Below are positions 1-9,554 of a stretch of DNA of 64,000 bases, one piece after another. Under the pieces are notes generated by a model, which saw nothing but the letters and a program-made list of their open reading frames with translations, was not told the origin of the DNA and did not search any database. The translations under genes were made by a program, and so were the position numbers. This DNA is from Lindgomyces ingoldianus (Eukaryota; Ascomycota; Dothideomycetes; Pleosporales; Lindgomycetaceae). How positions within the stretch are numbered: the first letter of the stretch is position 1; each line of letters starts with the position of its first letter. The DNA lies in NCBI RefSeq assembly GCF_010093535.1, contig NW_022985191.1:124001-188000 (forward strand). Direction: 5' to 3'.

Positions 1-505
1 TATGTAGGGTACTTTGAACCGTGACAAGAGTAGCATCCCAGACTTTGCAGCAGAGCATGGAGTTTGTGTTCCAGTGTTACGTACAGGGTTCCTGAGTGAA
101 AATAGCTGAAGGAATGTTAGCAGCTGGAGCAGTGGTAAGCTTAGTGCAACATACTGTGTTGACGGCTGCACCGAAGACGGAGAGAATGAGTCCGAGCACC
201 CATGCCCGAATAGTATTTGCTGGGAGATCTTGGTCGTAATTGGGGACAGCGGCTCGCACTTCGGCATATGGCGAGTCCTCCTTCTCCTCTTCTGTATCCA
301 TAGAGGCAGTCTTCTTGATGATGGATTCTTCGTCTTTGTCCGGGCTGTAGACGGATGAGTAGCCATCGTCGAGATTAAGGTCCCAAGTAGTCAGACGTTT
401 TTGAAGGTATGTCAATGGTGTATCGTCCAGGGAGTGTATGGTGCTTGACTTGGAGAACCTCTTCTCATCAATTGCGCTAGACTTGGACCAGCTCTTCTCA
501 TCCAT
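1..505 (-). CDS. Oligopeptide transporter (OPT family), 5' end only
   Basis: This is the N-terminal part of a proton-coupled oligopeptide transporter of the plasma membrane, cut by the left window edge. The ATG is at 505; an upstream in-frame extension begins with a non-ATG codon. Exon 1 (155-505) encodes a Ser/Asp-rich cytosolic tail followed by SPYAEVRAAVPNYDQDLP and the first membrane helix, IRAWVLGLILSVFGAAVN, both hallmarks of fungal OPT proteins. An intron follows at 106-154 (gtatgt donor, gctaac branch, cag acceptor). Exon 2 (85-105) is only 21 nt and encodes LFSLRNP, the conserved continuation of helix 1. A second donor (gtacgt) starts at 84 and its acceptor was not found before the edge. 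The rest of the protein lies outside the window. Family assignment is by recognition of the conserved N-terminal block; substrate is unknown. Confidence 0.8.
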
Positions 506-668
506 TATGCCTCTGAAACCCAATAACAACCCGTATTAAAGAATGTGGGTCGAGGTACCAGACCACAACACCACAAGTAGGAGAGAAAGGATATGTACAA
601 GTGAAAGAAAGAAACGAGCGCTGCTCCTGAAAAGAGAAGGTAAACGAAAGTGAGGACGAGACTCTTGA

Positions 669-1470
669 TCAATCAACCATGGTGAACTCGAAGGTGAGGG
701 GTATCTCTTCGGTGTTCCCAGCTCCGCGTAACAAGGTCCAAGTTTGCTTCATCCTTATCAGTAACTTCTCAGGATAGACAACCCATCCTCTCCTGATTCG
801 TCCATCATACATGATCGCGAAGGTGCGACGAGACAGGAAAGCATACCTGTCGATCCGAAGACGTCCTTCCGCATACTGATGCTGACCGAAAACATCATCC
901 AGCAGAGCTATGGTCACCATCCTGGTGAATTGTAGTTTCAACTGGATAGTATTGTGCTTGTCGCTTGTTGTCCATTTGCGTGGCTGAAACAGGATGAGGT
1001 TCAAAAGTCTGGATCCAATTGTGGCAAGAATCAATACGGCGGATGCTGCACTATGCAACCGTGGACCTTGCATTGATCTCTGCCGAAACCATAACCCAGA
1101 GCATCCTTGGTTCGAAAAACGTGCCTGGGATTGGACAAAGGTCAACATCTTGGGAGCCAGGTCCCCGAGAAGCGCTAAAAGAACAACGCGGCTGAATCTT
1201 CTGGCATCTCGAAACAATTATCAGGGTTGCAGTGAATATATTTTTTCTCTCTGTTTACGATAATGGTTCGAGTAAATGCAGGCTGAAAACGTCTGGTGGT
1301 TGTAGTGAGTGCGCCCTGCAGATACTGGTGGCTTTCATGCGATACGTTTGCATCGGCGTAAAGGTACAGATGTCCGTGGTAGACGGATACTTGATTCGCT
1401 GACAGGGTTTAAGGTCGTTTAGGCCATATCTAGAAGGTTCGGCTTGACGGATGGTTTTCAGGTCATCCAA
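669..1470 (-). CDS. Unclear ORF pair, hypothetical or decayed gene
   Basis: Two adjacent minus-strand open frames look partly coding, but I cannot join them into one gene. The right frame (about 1255-1490) reads a plausible protein segment containing PLWPDLDDLKTIRQ. It has no ATG and meets a TGA just upstream. The left frame (669-1217) starts at a non-ATG codon, though internal ATGs exist, and ends with the charged segment RRGWVVYPEKLLIRMKQTW. A splice pair between them (donor GTAAAC at 1258, acceptor before 1207) shifts the frame and runs into a stop. Either intron positions were missed or this is a remnant. No known domain was recognised. Confidence 0.2.
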
Positions 1471-1499
1471 GTCTGGCCAGAGGGGTTTGACGGTTGAGT

Positions 1500-2806
1500 A
1501 GATGCCCGGCAGACATCAGTTCTTTAAGTCACATTCGAATCTATATTTGCTCTCAAAAAAGGTGAGCGAGTGACTCATTCCTTACTTCATTCTCTTTTAA
1601 TGTTCATCCCTGGTACTCCTCAGTTGTAATGGCACCACCGATATGGAGTTGATGCATAACTGGTATGGGTCGTGGGGTGTAAGAGACGTGCAGAACGCGT
1701 TTCAAGATTTATGTTAGCCTATGGGTAACCCTGGGGGCTGGCGCGCCTCTTCTGGGAAGAATTATGCTTAATGATCCTTAGCAGATAAGCGATTTTGAAA
1801 ACCCGGATTTCGCAATGGTGTTCCATGACCTGATTGGAGGCGGCTGGCACACTGTACGCGTTGAACAATGCAAGGGGATCTACGGCAAAGGATGAGGACG
1901 AGTTGGAACCAATTGAAAAAGAGCTTGCGAACTGAATGCCTTCTGTTCATAATCGTTCAATGAAAGCAAATGTGGAGTGGGCGACTTGAGAGAGGTTTGA
2001 CAGAATAACCGTGTTATCGACAACGCACTCTGAACACTCCAACCTGGGAAGGCTTCAAGGCTGTTTCATGCAGGTTTCTATGTTTGCAAACCGAGAACTG
2101 GCTTCCTTTTCGACAAATCTCAAAGGTCAAACTACCACGGCATGATCCTCGTCCGCCCCGGTCGGTGTTTCACTCCTTATCGCATTTGATGCAGAACACA
2201 AAAAGACTGCTTTCAGGGCAAAGGCATGCGTTCTTTTTAGCTCTCTTTAATTCCCCAAGAGACTTGCAAACATCTTCTCTTGTGGGGTGAGCCAATATTG
2301 GAGTTCGAGCGGAGATTATCGGAGCCGCCAGCCAAGCCTGGTTCGAAAAGCCTCTTACCTTTCCCTTTTGGGTGATCTTTACGGTCAGGAGTTTTCTCGT
2401 CGCACCTGCCATTTTGATCGCCCAATAGTAGGGCTAGGACAAGATTACTCCCTGTCATTAAAAACCAATAGTATTAATAACTGTTCTTAGGTAGCTCTAA
2501 CAGCCAATGAAGATCCTCCAGATGGAGATATATCGGCCCGGGCGAGTCTCAACCCACCGACATGGCGCAACTCATCCCCCCATTTACTATATGTAGGAAC
2601 TTGTAAATCCCGACACCTCTCGGGGAAGTCATGGCATTTGATCAGATCAGGCTCACGCATCGATTTTCAGATAGTGACCAGCTTTATTCTGTTGCGGTCC
2701 TTTGCCTTGACGCCAGGAACATCGGTAGTTTAAATACTCGGGGCACCTCCGCTGAGAACTCATACAATCACCCTACGGTAGTCTTCACTCCTTATAGACA
2801 GTCAGA
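1500..2806. other. Intergenic, no gene seen
   Basis: Only short overlapping frames without recognisable protein sequence occur here. The last 80 bases upstream of the hydrolase start include an AT-rich stretch (TTTAAATA near 2729) that could serve as its core promoter; this is inference. Confidence 0.4.
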
Positions 2807-3568
2807 ATGTCTTCTGCTTTAACTACTTTCGTCTTCGTCCCGGGAGCCTTTTGCCCAGGTTCCTACTATCACAAAGTCATCGCAAAGCTTGAGGCACTTG
2901 GGTACGAAGCTGTCGCTTTAGACCTCCCCTCAGTCGGTCCAAAGCCTGAATCCAAACCAGCAACCGGATATGAAGACGCTAGCTATGTGAACTCCAAGGT
3001 TACCGAACTCCTCAACCAAGGCAAGAATGTCGTCCTCGGTGCAAACTCATACGGCGGTTTCGTAGTTACCGAAGCATCCAAAGGCTTGAGCAAGGCAGAA
3101 AGAGAAGCTGCGGGCAAACCAGGTGCTTTGATACATCTTGTTCTGATGGGGTCTTTCCTTACGCCAGTGGGGAAGACTGTCAAGGATATGCTTACGGGTC
3201 ATATCCCCCTCGATTTCGAAAGCGAGGTGGAATATATCGACTCGGGCCCTGCTGAAATTGCCGGCTATGCCTTCTTTGGGAGTCTTCCTCAGGAAGACCA
3301 GATGATTTATGGGGGCCAGACCAAACCCCATAGTGCCGCGAGTTTTAGAGACCCTCTCACCCATGCTGGGTACGAACATATCCCGACAACGGTGGTGATT
3401 GGAGAGCTAGATCGGGCTTACTCTCCAAAGGTGCAGCATGAGAATGTGGATGCGGTTATTGCAAAAGGTGTAGGCCAGGTCAAGAAGGTCGTACTTCCGG
3501 TGGATCATATCCCGATGTTGGCTCACCCAGACGAGATTGTCAGTGTCTTGCTAGGGGCAGCCACATGA
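2807..3568 (+). CDS. Alpha/beta hydrolase (AB hydrolase-6 type), 253 aa
   Basis: This is a single-exon cytosolic hydrolase, probably an esterase or salicylate-esterase-like enzyme; its substrate cannot be read from sequence. The N-terminal strand VFVPGAFCPGSYY provides the HG-type oxyanion region. The nucleophile elbow GANSYGG places the serine at about residue 81. A GELDRAYSP turn supplies the likely acid (about D202), and VDHIPML supplies the histidine (about H234). Order and spacing match the family, and length is normal. There is no signal peptide or membrane helix. The ATG at 2807 is followed directly by the first beta strand, so the start is credible. It has no close partner gene: the next confident gene is 2 kb downstream. 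Confidence 0.85.
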   Translation: MSSALTTFVFVPGAFCPGSYYHKVIAKLEALGYEAVALDLPSVGPKPESKPATGYEDASYVNSKVTELLNQGKNVVLGANSYGGFVVTEASKGLSKAEREAAGKPGALIHLVLMGSFLTPVGKTVKDMLTGHIPLDFESEVEYIDSGPAEIAGYAFFGSLPQEDQMIYGGQTKPHSAASFRDPLTHAGYEHIPTTVVIGELDRAYSPKVQHENVDAVIAKGVGQVKKVVLPVDHIPMLAHPDEIVSVLLGAAT

Positions 3569-5728
3569 GCTGAACGAACAAAATCGGCCTATCGGCTCTG
3601 AAAACTGGACAAATAAAGGAGAAGATGGGTCAACACTTTAAGCGACAAGTTGTATATTTGTGGCATTGGAGTAACAAATGCAAAAGGACAAACTACTGCG
3701 TAAGGGAAGCAAGACGGAGACGATAGCAAGCGGTTCGAAGACACTCCCTACCTATAGATGCATCAAAATATTTATATCAAGATGATCCTTCCTTGCGTTC
3801 TAGTACTCACTTCTTTAGGGTCCCTGCATATAGCCCCCGGCCTTACACTCTTGCGTCTCCAGTGCCAGCTGGGAAGATATCATCTGTCCCCAAGTTCGAT
3901 ACCACTCAGCTAGTTCTGGTCTCCAACCTCGGCATGGCATTACATGATACACCATTCTAATAGCTGCTAGGAGGATCTATGAGAAATTGGATTTGGCAGC
4001 AGTCTCCAATCTATCGAGACCTCGAATCATCTTTAATCTCTGACCTTTGATCCACTCATGGAATCCGAACCCCCTCTCCTCACGAATGCGTATCTCATAC
4101 GTAATGAGTATCACAGCATCCAAGATAAGGTTCGCAAGCGCACAGAGTGCGCATTTGCTAACGTTAATGGTGCGCATCTTCCTTCCGGGAAATGGAAGTA
4201 AAGTCTTCGAGATATTTGCAAATCACCCGGGAATCGAATATGCCGTCTATTAAGTTGTCGCTCATAACACACGGGATCTTAGCAATTGGGTTGTGAGCAG
4301 TCACCCCTTCGTTGGTTATCGCTGTGTCCTAAGTAAGGTATCGGGAATACGACCACTTTCTGGACGGTGATTGCTTGCCCGAGACCGAGTTCGAGCGCTG
4401 GGGTGAGCACTTTCCTGGCATAGGGCGAGGCATGATGGTAGATTAACACCATGTTGGGGATTCTGGAGGTCTTCTAGACATTCTGTGATGATGGTTTGTC
4501 GCGACTGCACATTTCCAATGCTGAAGTTCCATCGTGGGGACGTGAGGATGAAGTCTTGTGGAATTTCGAATGACTAGCACATTGAGCTGGTCTTACTAGT
4601 GTTCCTCAATCCTTGCGGCTAGAGCCATAGTTGGAGACATATACACCCACTTCACCACCTCGGCACAGCTTCAGAGGATCTTCGAAGATGAATTTGGTTG
4701 GGTGATTCAATGCAATCATCACTCGCCCCTTCGTCGCATCTCCACTCAATCTTGTCCGTCTAGTTCCAGAAACCTTCGTAGCATTGACGGCATCCATATG
4801 CCTCCTGATATATATGCCCCTGGAAGACATGATTTCCTATATGGATCCAGGACTAGCCATTCGAATGGCCACACGCAGTTGATATTTGCAATCATTGGTC
4901 CCTCTGTTCCTAAAACCCACCTTCTTCATTGGCCACCGAACTACCCTCAGCAATCTCAAACGCATAACGCAAGTGAGCCATCCCAGAAGGCCTTACTTCT
5001 TCTATCAATTCAACTGTCCTAAGTTCGATACCTATTCACTTTTGCCTATCATCTAGAAACTGCTCATCCCGGTGTAGTCCGCTCGCTGTCTAATGCGGTA
5101 TAAGACGGACAATTTGAATAGATACGCCACTTTATATGGTCCATTTCTCTAGGAGCTTCGGGCGCTAGCATCAGGGGTGGATGGCGGAGTGAGTTTGTTG
5201 TTTAGAAAACGTTCTTCGAGTTTTGGATGATGCAACGCGAGGCCGCAGTGCATGTCCCGTCCCATTGACAACATAGGGATTTTGCGATAGTTCACATCTA
5301 AGGCTACTAGATCGCATGTATACCGGCCGCATACTTTCTTCGTAGTATATGTCGCGAAGCCGTGGATACTATAGTACTCGGTGAGAGAAATCGAGGGACC
5401 ATAGTGAAATAGAGTAGGGTTCTCTGCGGGCGATATTATGATTACCAAGACTATTTTACAATTGTAGCAATAGAGAGCTAACGGACTGACGGTTTCTCTT
5501 CTGATGTACCAACCTTGAGATAAATATCCACATTTACAAGTTTGGGTTTTGCCCACACGCTGTGTTTTACCTAGTAGTTAGATCCCATTTCTGGCGTCGA
5601 CCCATTAGAGCGAAGTGGAGGCGGCCCTCTTACAATGGAAGGGATCAAATATATGCTCTCATTAGGCTGAAGGTTCCTCATATAAGTTGTTCTCTCTGAG
5701 TGTAGACCTCAAACAAAGTGCGGCATTT
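3569..5728. other. Gene-poor stretch with weak ORF relics
   Basis: No gene could be supported over 2.2 kb. The minus strand has short segments that read like protein. One at about 4606-4830 begins at an ATG and contains RVMIALNHPTKFIFEDPLK and GVYVSNYGSS. Another near 4910-5000 contains AHLRYAFEIAEGSS. A third at 5149-5556 lacks an ATG. They lie in mixed frames with stops between them and match no family I know. They may be exons of an unrecognised intron-rich gene or decayed coding sequence. Confidence 0.35.
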
Positions 5729-6702
5729 TTACTCGTAGGGTTTCAACTGTTCTTCCGTCCACTCCCACAACTTTCCTGCCAAGTCCTCATCCTTCATGTA
5801 CCCACTGGCCGGTACAAGATCCCCAACTGGTTGATACATACTTCCAGACTCGATCTCCTTCTCCGCGATTGTAGCAGCCCAACACGTATTGTAGGCTCCT
5901 TCATGCAAATCAATTGTCTTCCACCATGTCACCAACCAGATGAACAAACGATCAAACCACCCCAAGTTCGATATTAATCCTGTCCACACTGTTCCTGGCT
6001 CCAAAGAAACCACTGTAAGGGAGGGGTATCTCATCGCCAGTTCTGATGCGTAGAGAATGTTCGCGAGCTTGCTTTGGCCATAGCGCATCCATTTGGCAGT
6101 CATTCCAAAAAAATCTTGTGAAGTTCGCAGGGATTCAAATGCGATGCCTCCCGGGGTCGTGTGGGAGGCACCCAAGGAAGCAAGAGATACAATACGTGCC
6201 TCTGCGTGCTGTTGCGAGGTCTGCTCCAGGATGGGGAGAAGATGTTTAATGAAGAGTGCATGCCCGACATGATTAATGCCGAATTGAGCCTCGTAGCCAT
6301 CTTTGGTAAGACTGGGAGGTAGTGCCATTACTCCAGCGTTGCATATCAAGACATCCAGTCGGTCCTCGTTGACAAGGAAATGCTTCGCGGCTTGAGACAC
6401 TGATGTCAGGGATGACTGGTCGCAGTTGAGAAAGGTTATTTTCGAAGGAGATATTGCTTCGATCTCGGATATCAAACTTGAGGCATTGGCGGTGTTGCGT
6501 CCAGTGAAGTAGATGTGCTTCGGATTGTGTTTACAGAGGTTAAGAACAGCTTGCCTACCTAATCCAGCAGTACCTGATAGCAACATTAGCATTTCGGTTC
6601 AGGATTTTCAGGACCGTAGCCCCTACCGCCTGTGATGAAGAACACTTTGCCCGATAGATCAGGAATATCTCGATCCGGGTTATAGTGAGCTCTAGGGAGC
6701 AT
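5729..6702 (-). CDS. Short-chain dehydrogenase/reductase (SDR), 306 aa
   Basis: This is an NAD(P)-dependent oxidoreductase of the classical/retinol-dehydrogenase-like SDR type. Exon 1 is 6627-6702 and exon 2 is 5729-6573. The 53-nt intron (gtaggg donor, gctaat branch, cag acceptor) splits a glycine codon inside the cofactor motif. Splicing restores TGGTAGLG at residues 24-31. The NAG motif (CNAGVMA) is at about residue 104, the catalytic serine lies in SLAS (about 158), and Y-x-x-x-K is in RYGQSKLAN (Y190, K194). A hydrophobic stretch near WFDRLFIWLVTWW may contact membranes or the substrate pocket. The exon-2 frame alone lacks the first half of the Rossmann motif, so the spliced model is preferred. 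It is divergent from the DUF3431 gene, with 521 bp between the starts. The substrate is unknown. Confidence 0.87.
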
Positions 6703-7223
6703 GGTAAACGTGACCCTTGAAACAGGGGCCCGGGTGCAAGAAGGTATGGATTTAAGGCTTTGCTGTGAGGCCGCTATAATTTTTTAGCAATGCGTGCTAA
6801 GTAGATATGCGTTGGTGTTCGGAGGTGTGCAGTGTCGCAGTGTCGCAGTGTCGCAGTGTCGCAGTGAATTGATTTGACCTATCCGAGACTGGGCTTAGTA
6901 GCACGTGACACAAGTCATGGCTTCGTACTAACATTCGTAGCACCACACCCAAAGGCGATACCTACTAATCAGTCAGCTAAGATATTTAGCAGTTCTCGAG
7001 TAAGTCGTGGAAAGGGAAGAGAGCGTTTCGGAATAAGCGAGCTTTAATATTCATGGTCCGAGCGTCAGAGTGGACAAAACTTCAATCGTGATGATTTTAG
7101 CAGAATTCTTCTCTCACACGATCCGCGTTTCAACACACATGGACAGTCTCATGGATACTACCGCCCAACACAAACAGCTTTTAACCCATCGGCATCTCCA
7201 TCATCCGTTCAACAGCTGACACA
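6703..7223. promoter_or_regulatory. Divergent promoter region (SDR / DUF3431)
   Basis: The 521 bp between two divergently oriented starts must hold both promoters. It contains the 8-bp tandem repeat described separately and no open frame of note. Confidence 0.5.
6830..6866. repeat. 8-bp tandem repeat, 4.6 copies
   Basis: The unit CAGTGTCG is repeated four times perfectly and ends in a partial CAGTG. It sits 128 bp upstream of the SDR start codon and about 360 bp upstream of the DUF3431 start. Confidence 0.9.
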
Positions 7224-8357
7224 ATGGCTTTTACCCCACGGCGGGCGACTCTGGGCTGGGCAGCAATACTAGCGTTATTTCTGATCTTCTTTTGGTATTC
7301 ACGAGATGCGCAAACACAACCTTATCGCGCGCACGGCGATGGACATAGCCAAGGCGCAGGATATTCAACCCCTATTGGCAAGAGATTGGCTTTCTATCCT
7401 GGGACAGTCAAACCGCCAGGATCCAATTATTCCCGAATACTAGTGCTTCCAAAATTGAAGAGCGAACACGTTGGTTGGATATCTGAAGAGCTTCCCGGCT
7501 TGCAAACCGCCATCTACGAAGTTGATAATCCCTCTGCGGATTATCGTGTACCAAGGAATAAGGGCCACGAGGCTATGGTTTACCTAACATACATAATCGA
7601 TCACTATGAAGACCTGCCGGACACCATAATCTTTATTCATCCCCACAAATCAGCATGGCACAATAATATCTTACTCGACTTGGATACCCCAACCACCATT
7701 AAAAGGCTGCAGGATGATCGAGTGGGCAGACAGGGTTATATGAACCTCCGTTGCCATCTCGATCCAGGTTGTCCGAATTGGATCCACCTCGATAGAGCCG
7801 AGGTCGATTTCGACCAGCACATCAAGCCCGAAGAGCAGCACTTCAGCTTCGAGCTGTTTCAAGCCATGTTCCCCGGTCATAGACCTCCCCCTGTCCTATC
7901 TCAAGCATGTTGTGCTCAATTCGCTGTCAGTGGAGAACGGGTTAGAGACAACCCAAAAAATCTTTACGAACATCTCCAGATATGGCTGCTTGAGACGTCC
8001 TTCGAGGACAAAGACTCTGGTCGTATCTTCGAGTACATGTGGCAATATCTCTTCACCAGAAACGCCGAATATTGTCCCGCCATGAACTCGTGCTACTGTG
8101 ATGGCTATGGGATCTGCTTCGGCAGTGCGACAAAGCTAGATGACTGGCTCAAGAAGCTGAAGAAGAGAGAGTTGGCGGACCAAGAACTAGACGGGGCGCA
8201 GAAGGAAAAGAAGGACAAAGCTACTCTCGATGAGATAAGCAATCGGGTTTGGAGGCTGAACCAAGAGCTAAACGCAGAGAAAGCGGAAGCTTACAAGAAG
8301 GGCGAGGATGAGAAATATCGAGCTCTTGAACGCGAAAGAGTACCAAATTATCCCTGA
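7224..8357 (+). CDS. DUF3431 family protein, membrane-anchored, 377 aa
   Basis: Single exon. Residues about 10-26 form an N-terminal hydrophobic segment (TLGWAAILALFLIFFW) after a basic start, which suggests a type II membrane protein with its main domain in the secretory lumen. The body carries the DUF3431 signature: a WISEELPG region, then VPRNKGHEAMVYLTYIIDHY, and IFIHPHKSAWHNN. Several conserved cysteines occur (RCHLDPGCPNW, CPAMNSCYCDGYGICFG). The family is widespread in filamentous fungi and resembles glycosyltransferase-like proteins, but I know of no proven activity. The C-terminal 65 residues are highly charged and probably helical (KKLKKRELADQELDGAQKEK), an extension beyond the core domain. 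Confidence 0.85.
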   Translation: MAFTPRRATLGWAAILALFLIFFWYSRDAQTQPYRAHGDGHSQGAGYSTPIGKRLAFYPGTVKPPGSNYSRILVLPKLKSEHVGWISEELPGLQTAIYEVDNPSADYRVPRNKGHEAMVYLTYIIDHYEDLPDTIIFIHPHKSAWHNNILLDLDTPTTIKRLQDDRVGRQGYMNLRCHLDPGCPNWIHLDRAEVDFDQHIKPEEQHFSFELFQAMFPGHRPPPVLSQACCAQFAVSGERVRDNPKNLYEHLQIWLLETSFEDKDSGRIFEYMWQYLFTRNAEYCPAMNSCYCDGYGICFGSATKLDDWLKKLKKRELADQELDGAQKEKKDKATLDEISNRVWRLNQELNAEKAEAYKKGEDEKYRALERERVPNYP

Positions 8358-8984
8358 TGAAGTATTCCTCGGTTCAAGGGTTCAAAGATATTATCCGATT
8401 GCAACAGCAAAGCCTAATCATGAGAGCATTCCAAAGTTAGGGGCCGCTACGGGACCGTTCCCGCACTCGGCTCTACAGCCCATTCTGCCATGTTTATAAG
8501 GTGCACCTTGAATTGCGAGGCAGGGTGTTGCGGTCGCGCTTGGGGAGGTGAGGCTGGAGCTTACCCAATGGAATTTTTGCGATGTGGCTAAGTGGGTGAC
8601 TGTAGTATTGTATTGGTATGCATCGAACCCGGGATTTCCAAAGAAGAATAAGTCCATTTTCAGTTTTACTTCGCAGCGTTGAATGCTGCTTCGCCTCGGC
8701 GCACAGGCTACGTGTGGCACAACTTTTCACCTGCATATCATGTGCATATTTTCCTCAGAGCCCATTAATACGTACATACAACCTCAAGAATCTGCTGTGC
8801 ATGCTGCAGCAATTTTATGGTCGCCTGAATAAGCCCTAGACAATAATCGTCAGCCAGACCCATCACTGTGCTCTGAACTACCCTGCACAGCCACACGGTG
8901 GCTTTGAGTCACCAGCGAGTTGCGATATTTGAAGACCCGGATATGCGATCAGTCCAGAAAGCTATTTAGTTTTCAAACAACGGA
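8358..8984. other. Intergenic, no gene seen
   Basis: About 0.6 kb without a credible frame. It holds the 3' flank of the DUF3431 gene and the 5' flank of the broken SLOG-like ORF. Confidence 0.4.
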
Positions 8985-9554
8985 ATGGACTCCTTGAACG
9001 TGTTGATGGATCCGGCGGCCGTGCAATCTCCGGTAGACTTGAAGAAGCGGCAAGTGGCCTTCATATCAGACCATATCGATATCACGCCCTCCCAATTCTC
9101 AGACAACTACGCGAAAACGCTCGACAATGCAATCCACCGTGGAGACAGTTTTGTCCTCTAGAATGCTGGGGGTGTGGACACTCTTGCACTAACCTACCTG
9201 CGCTCTCACCATATCGACCCATCTCGAATCACGCTGTACATGCACTCTCCGCGGACTAATCGCAAGCTCAATGCTACTCAAATCCGTATCAACAAAATGA
9301 GGCTAGGTCCTGAGGTAGAAGAGAAGTACCGGAAGGAAGGTTACAATGTCAAGGTCATCGAGGGTTATCATACTGAACGGGATGCTGCAATGACCGAGGA
9401 CAGTAGTTACGACATCCTATGGGTGAGGGGAGAGGCAGAGACTAGGGTCCTCTACGACACCAAGTACAGACCTGGACGAGTGAGCGGGACTCAGAAGAAT
9501 AAAGACAGAAGGCTTCTGAAGGAGAAGGAACAAGGTCACTTGAGTGTAACGTAG
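8985..9554 (+). pseudogene. SLOG/Rossmann-like small protein, interrupted by one in-frame TAG
   Basis: One continuous frame of 190 codons runs from the ATG at 8985 to a terminal TAG at 9552-9554. It is broken only by an internal TAG at 9159-9161 (codon 59). Protein-like sequence is in frame on both sides: VAFISDHIDITPSQF before the stop, then AGGVDTLALTYL, GYNVKVIEGYHTERDAAM and the C-terminal RVSGTQKNKDRR after it. This pattern resembles the fungal/bacterial SLOG-like nucleotide-binding family, in which the segment around the stop (GDSFVL-x-NAGGVDT) is a phosphate-binding loop. There is no frameshift. The stop therefore looks like a recent nonsense mutation, an assembly error or rarely a readthrough site. 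An intron ending at the TAG is unlikely because the sequence just before it is conserved protein. The SLOG label itself is moderate confidence. Confidence 0.7.

Noticed and set aside
8600..8660. Possible tRNA T-arm on the minus strand (GGGTTCGATGC)
   Set aside because: Only the B-box-like string fits. The flanking bases do not form a T stem or an acceptor stem, and no A box lies at the right distance.
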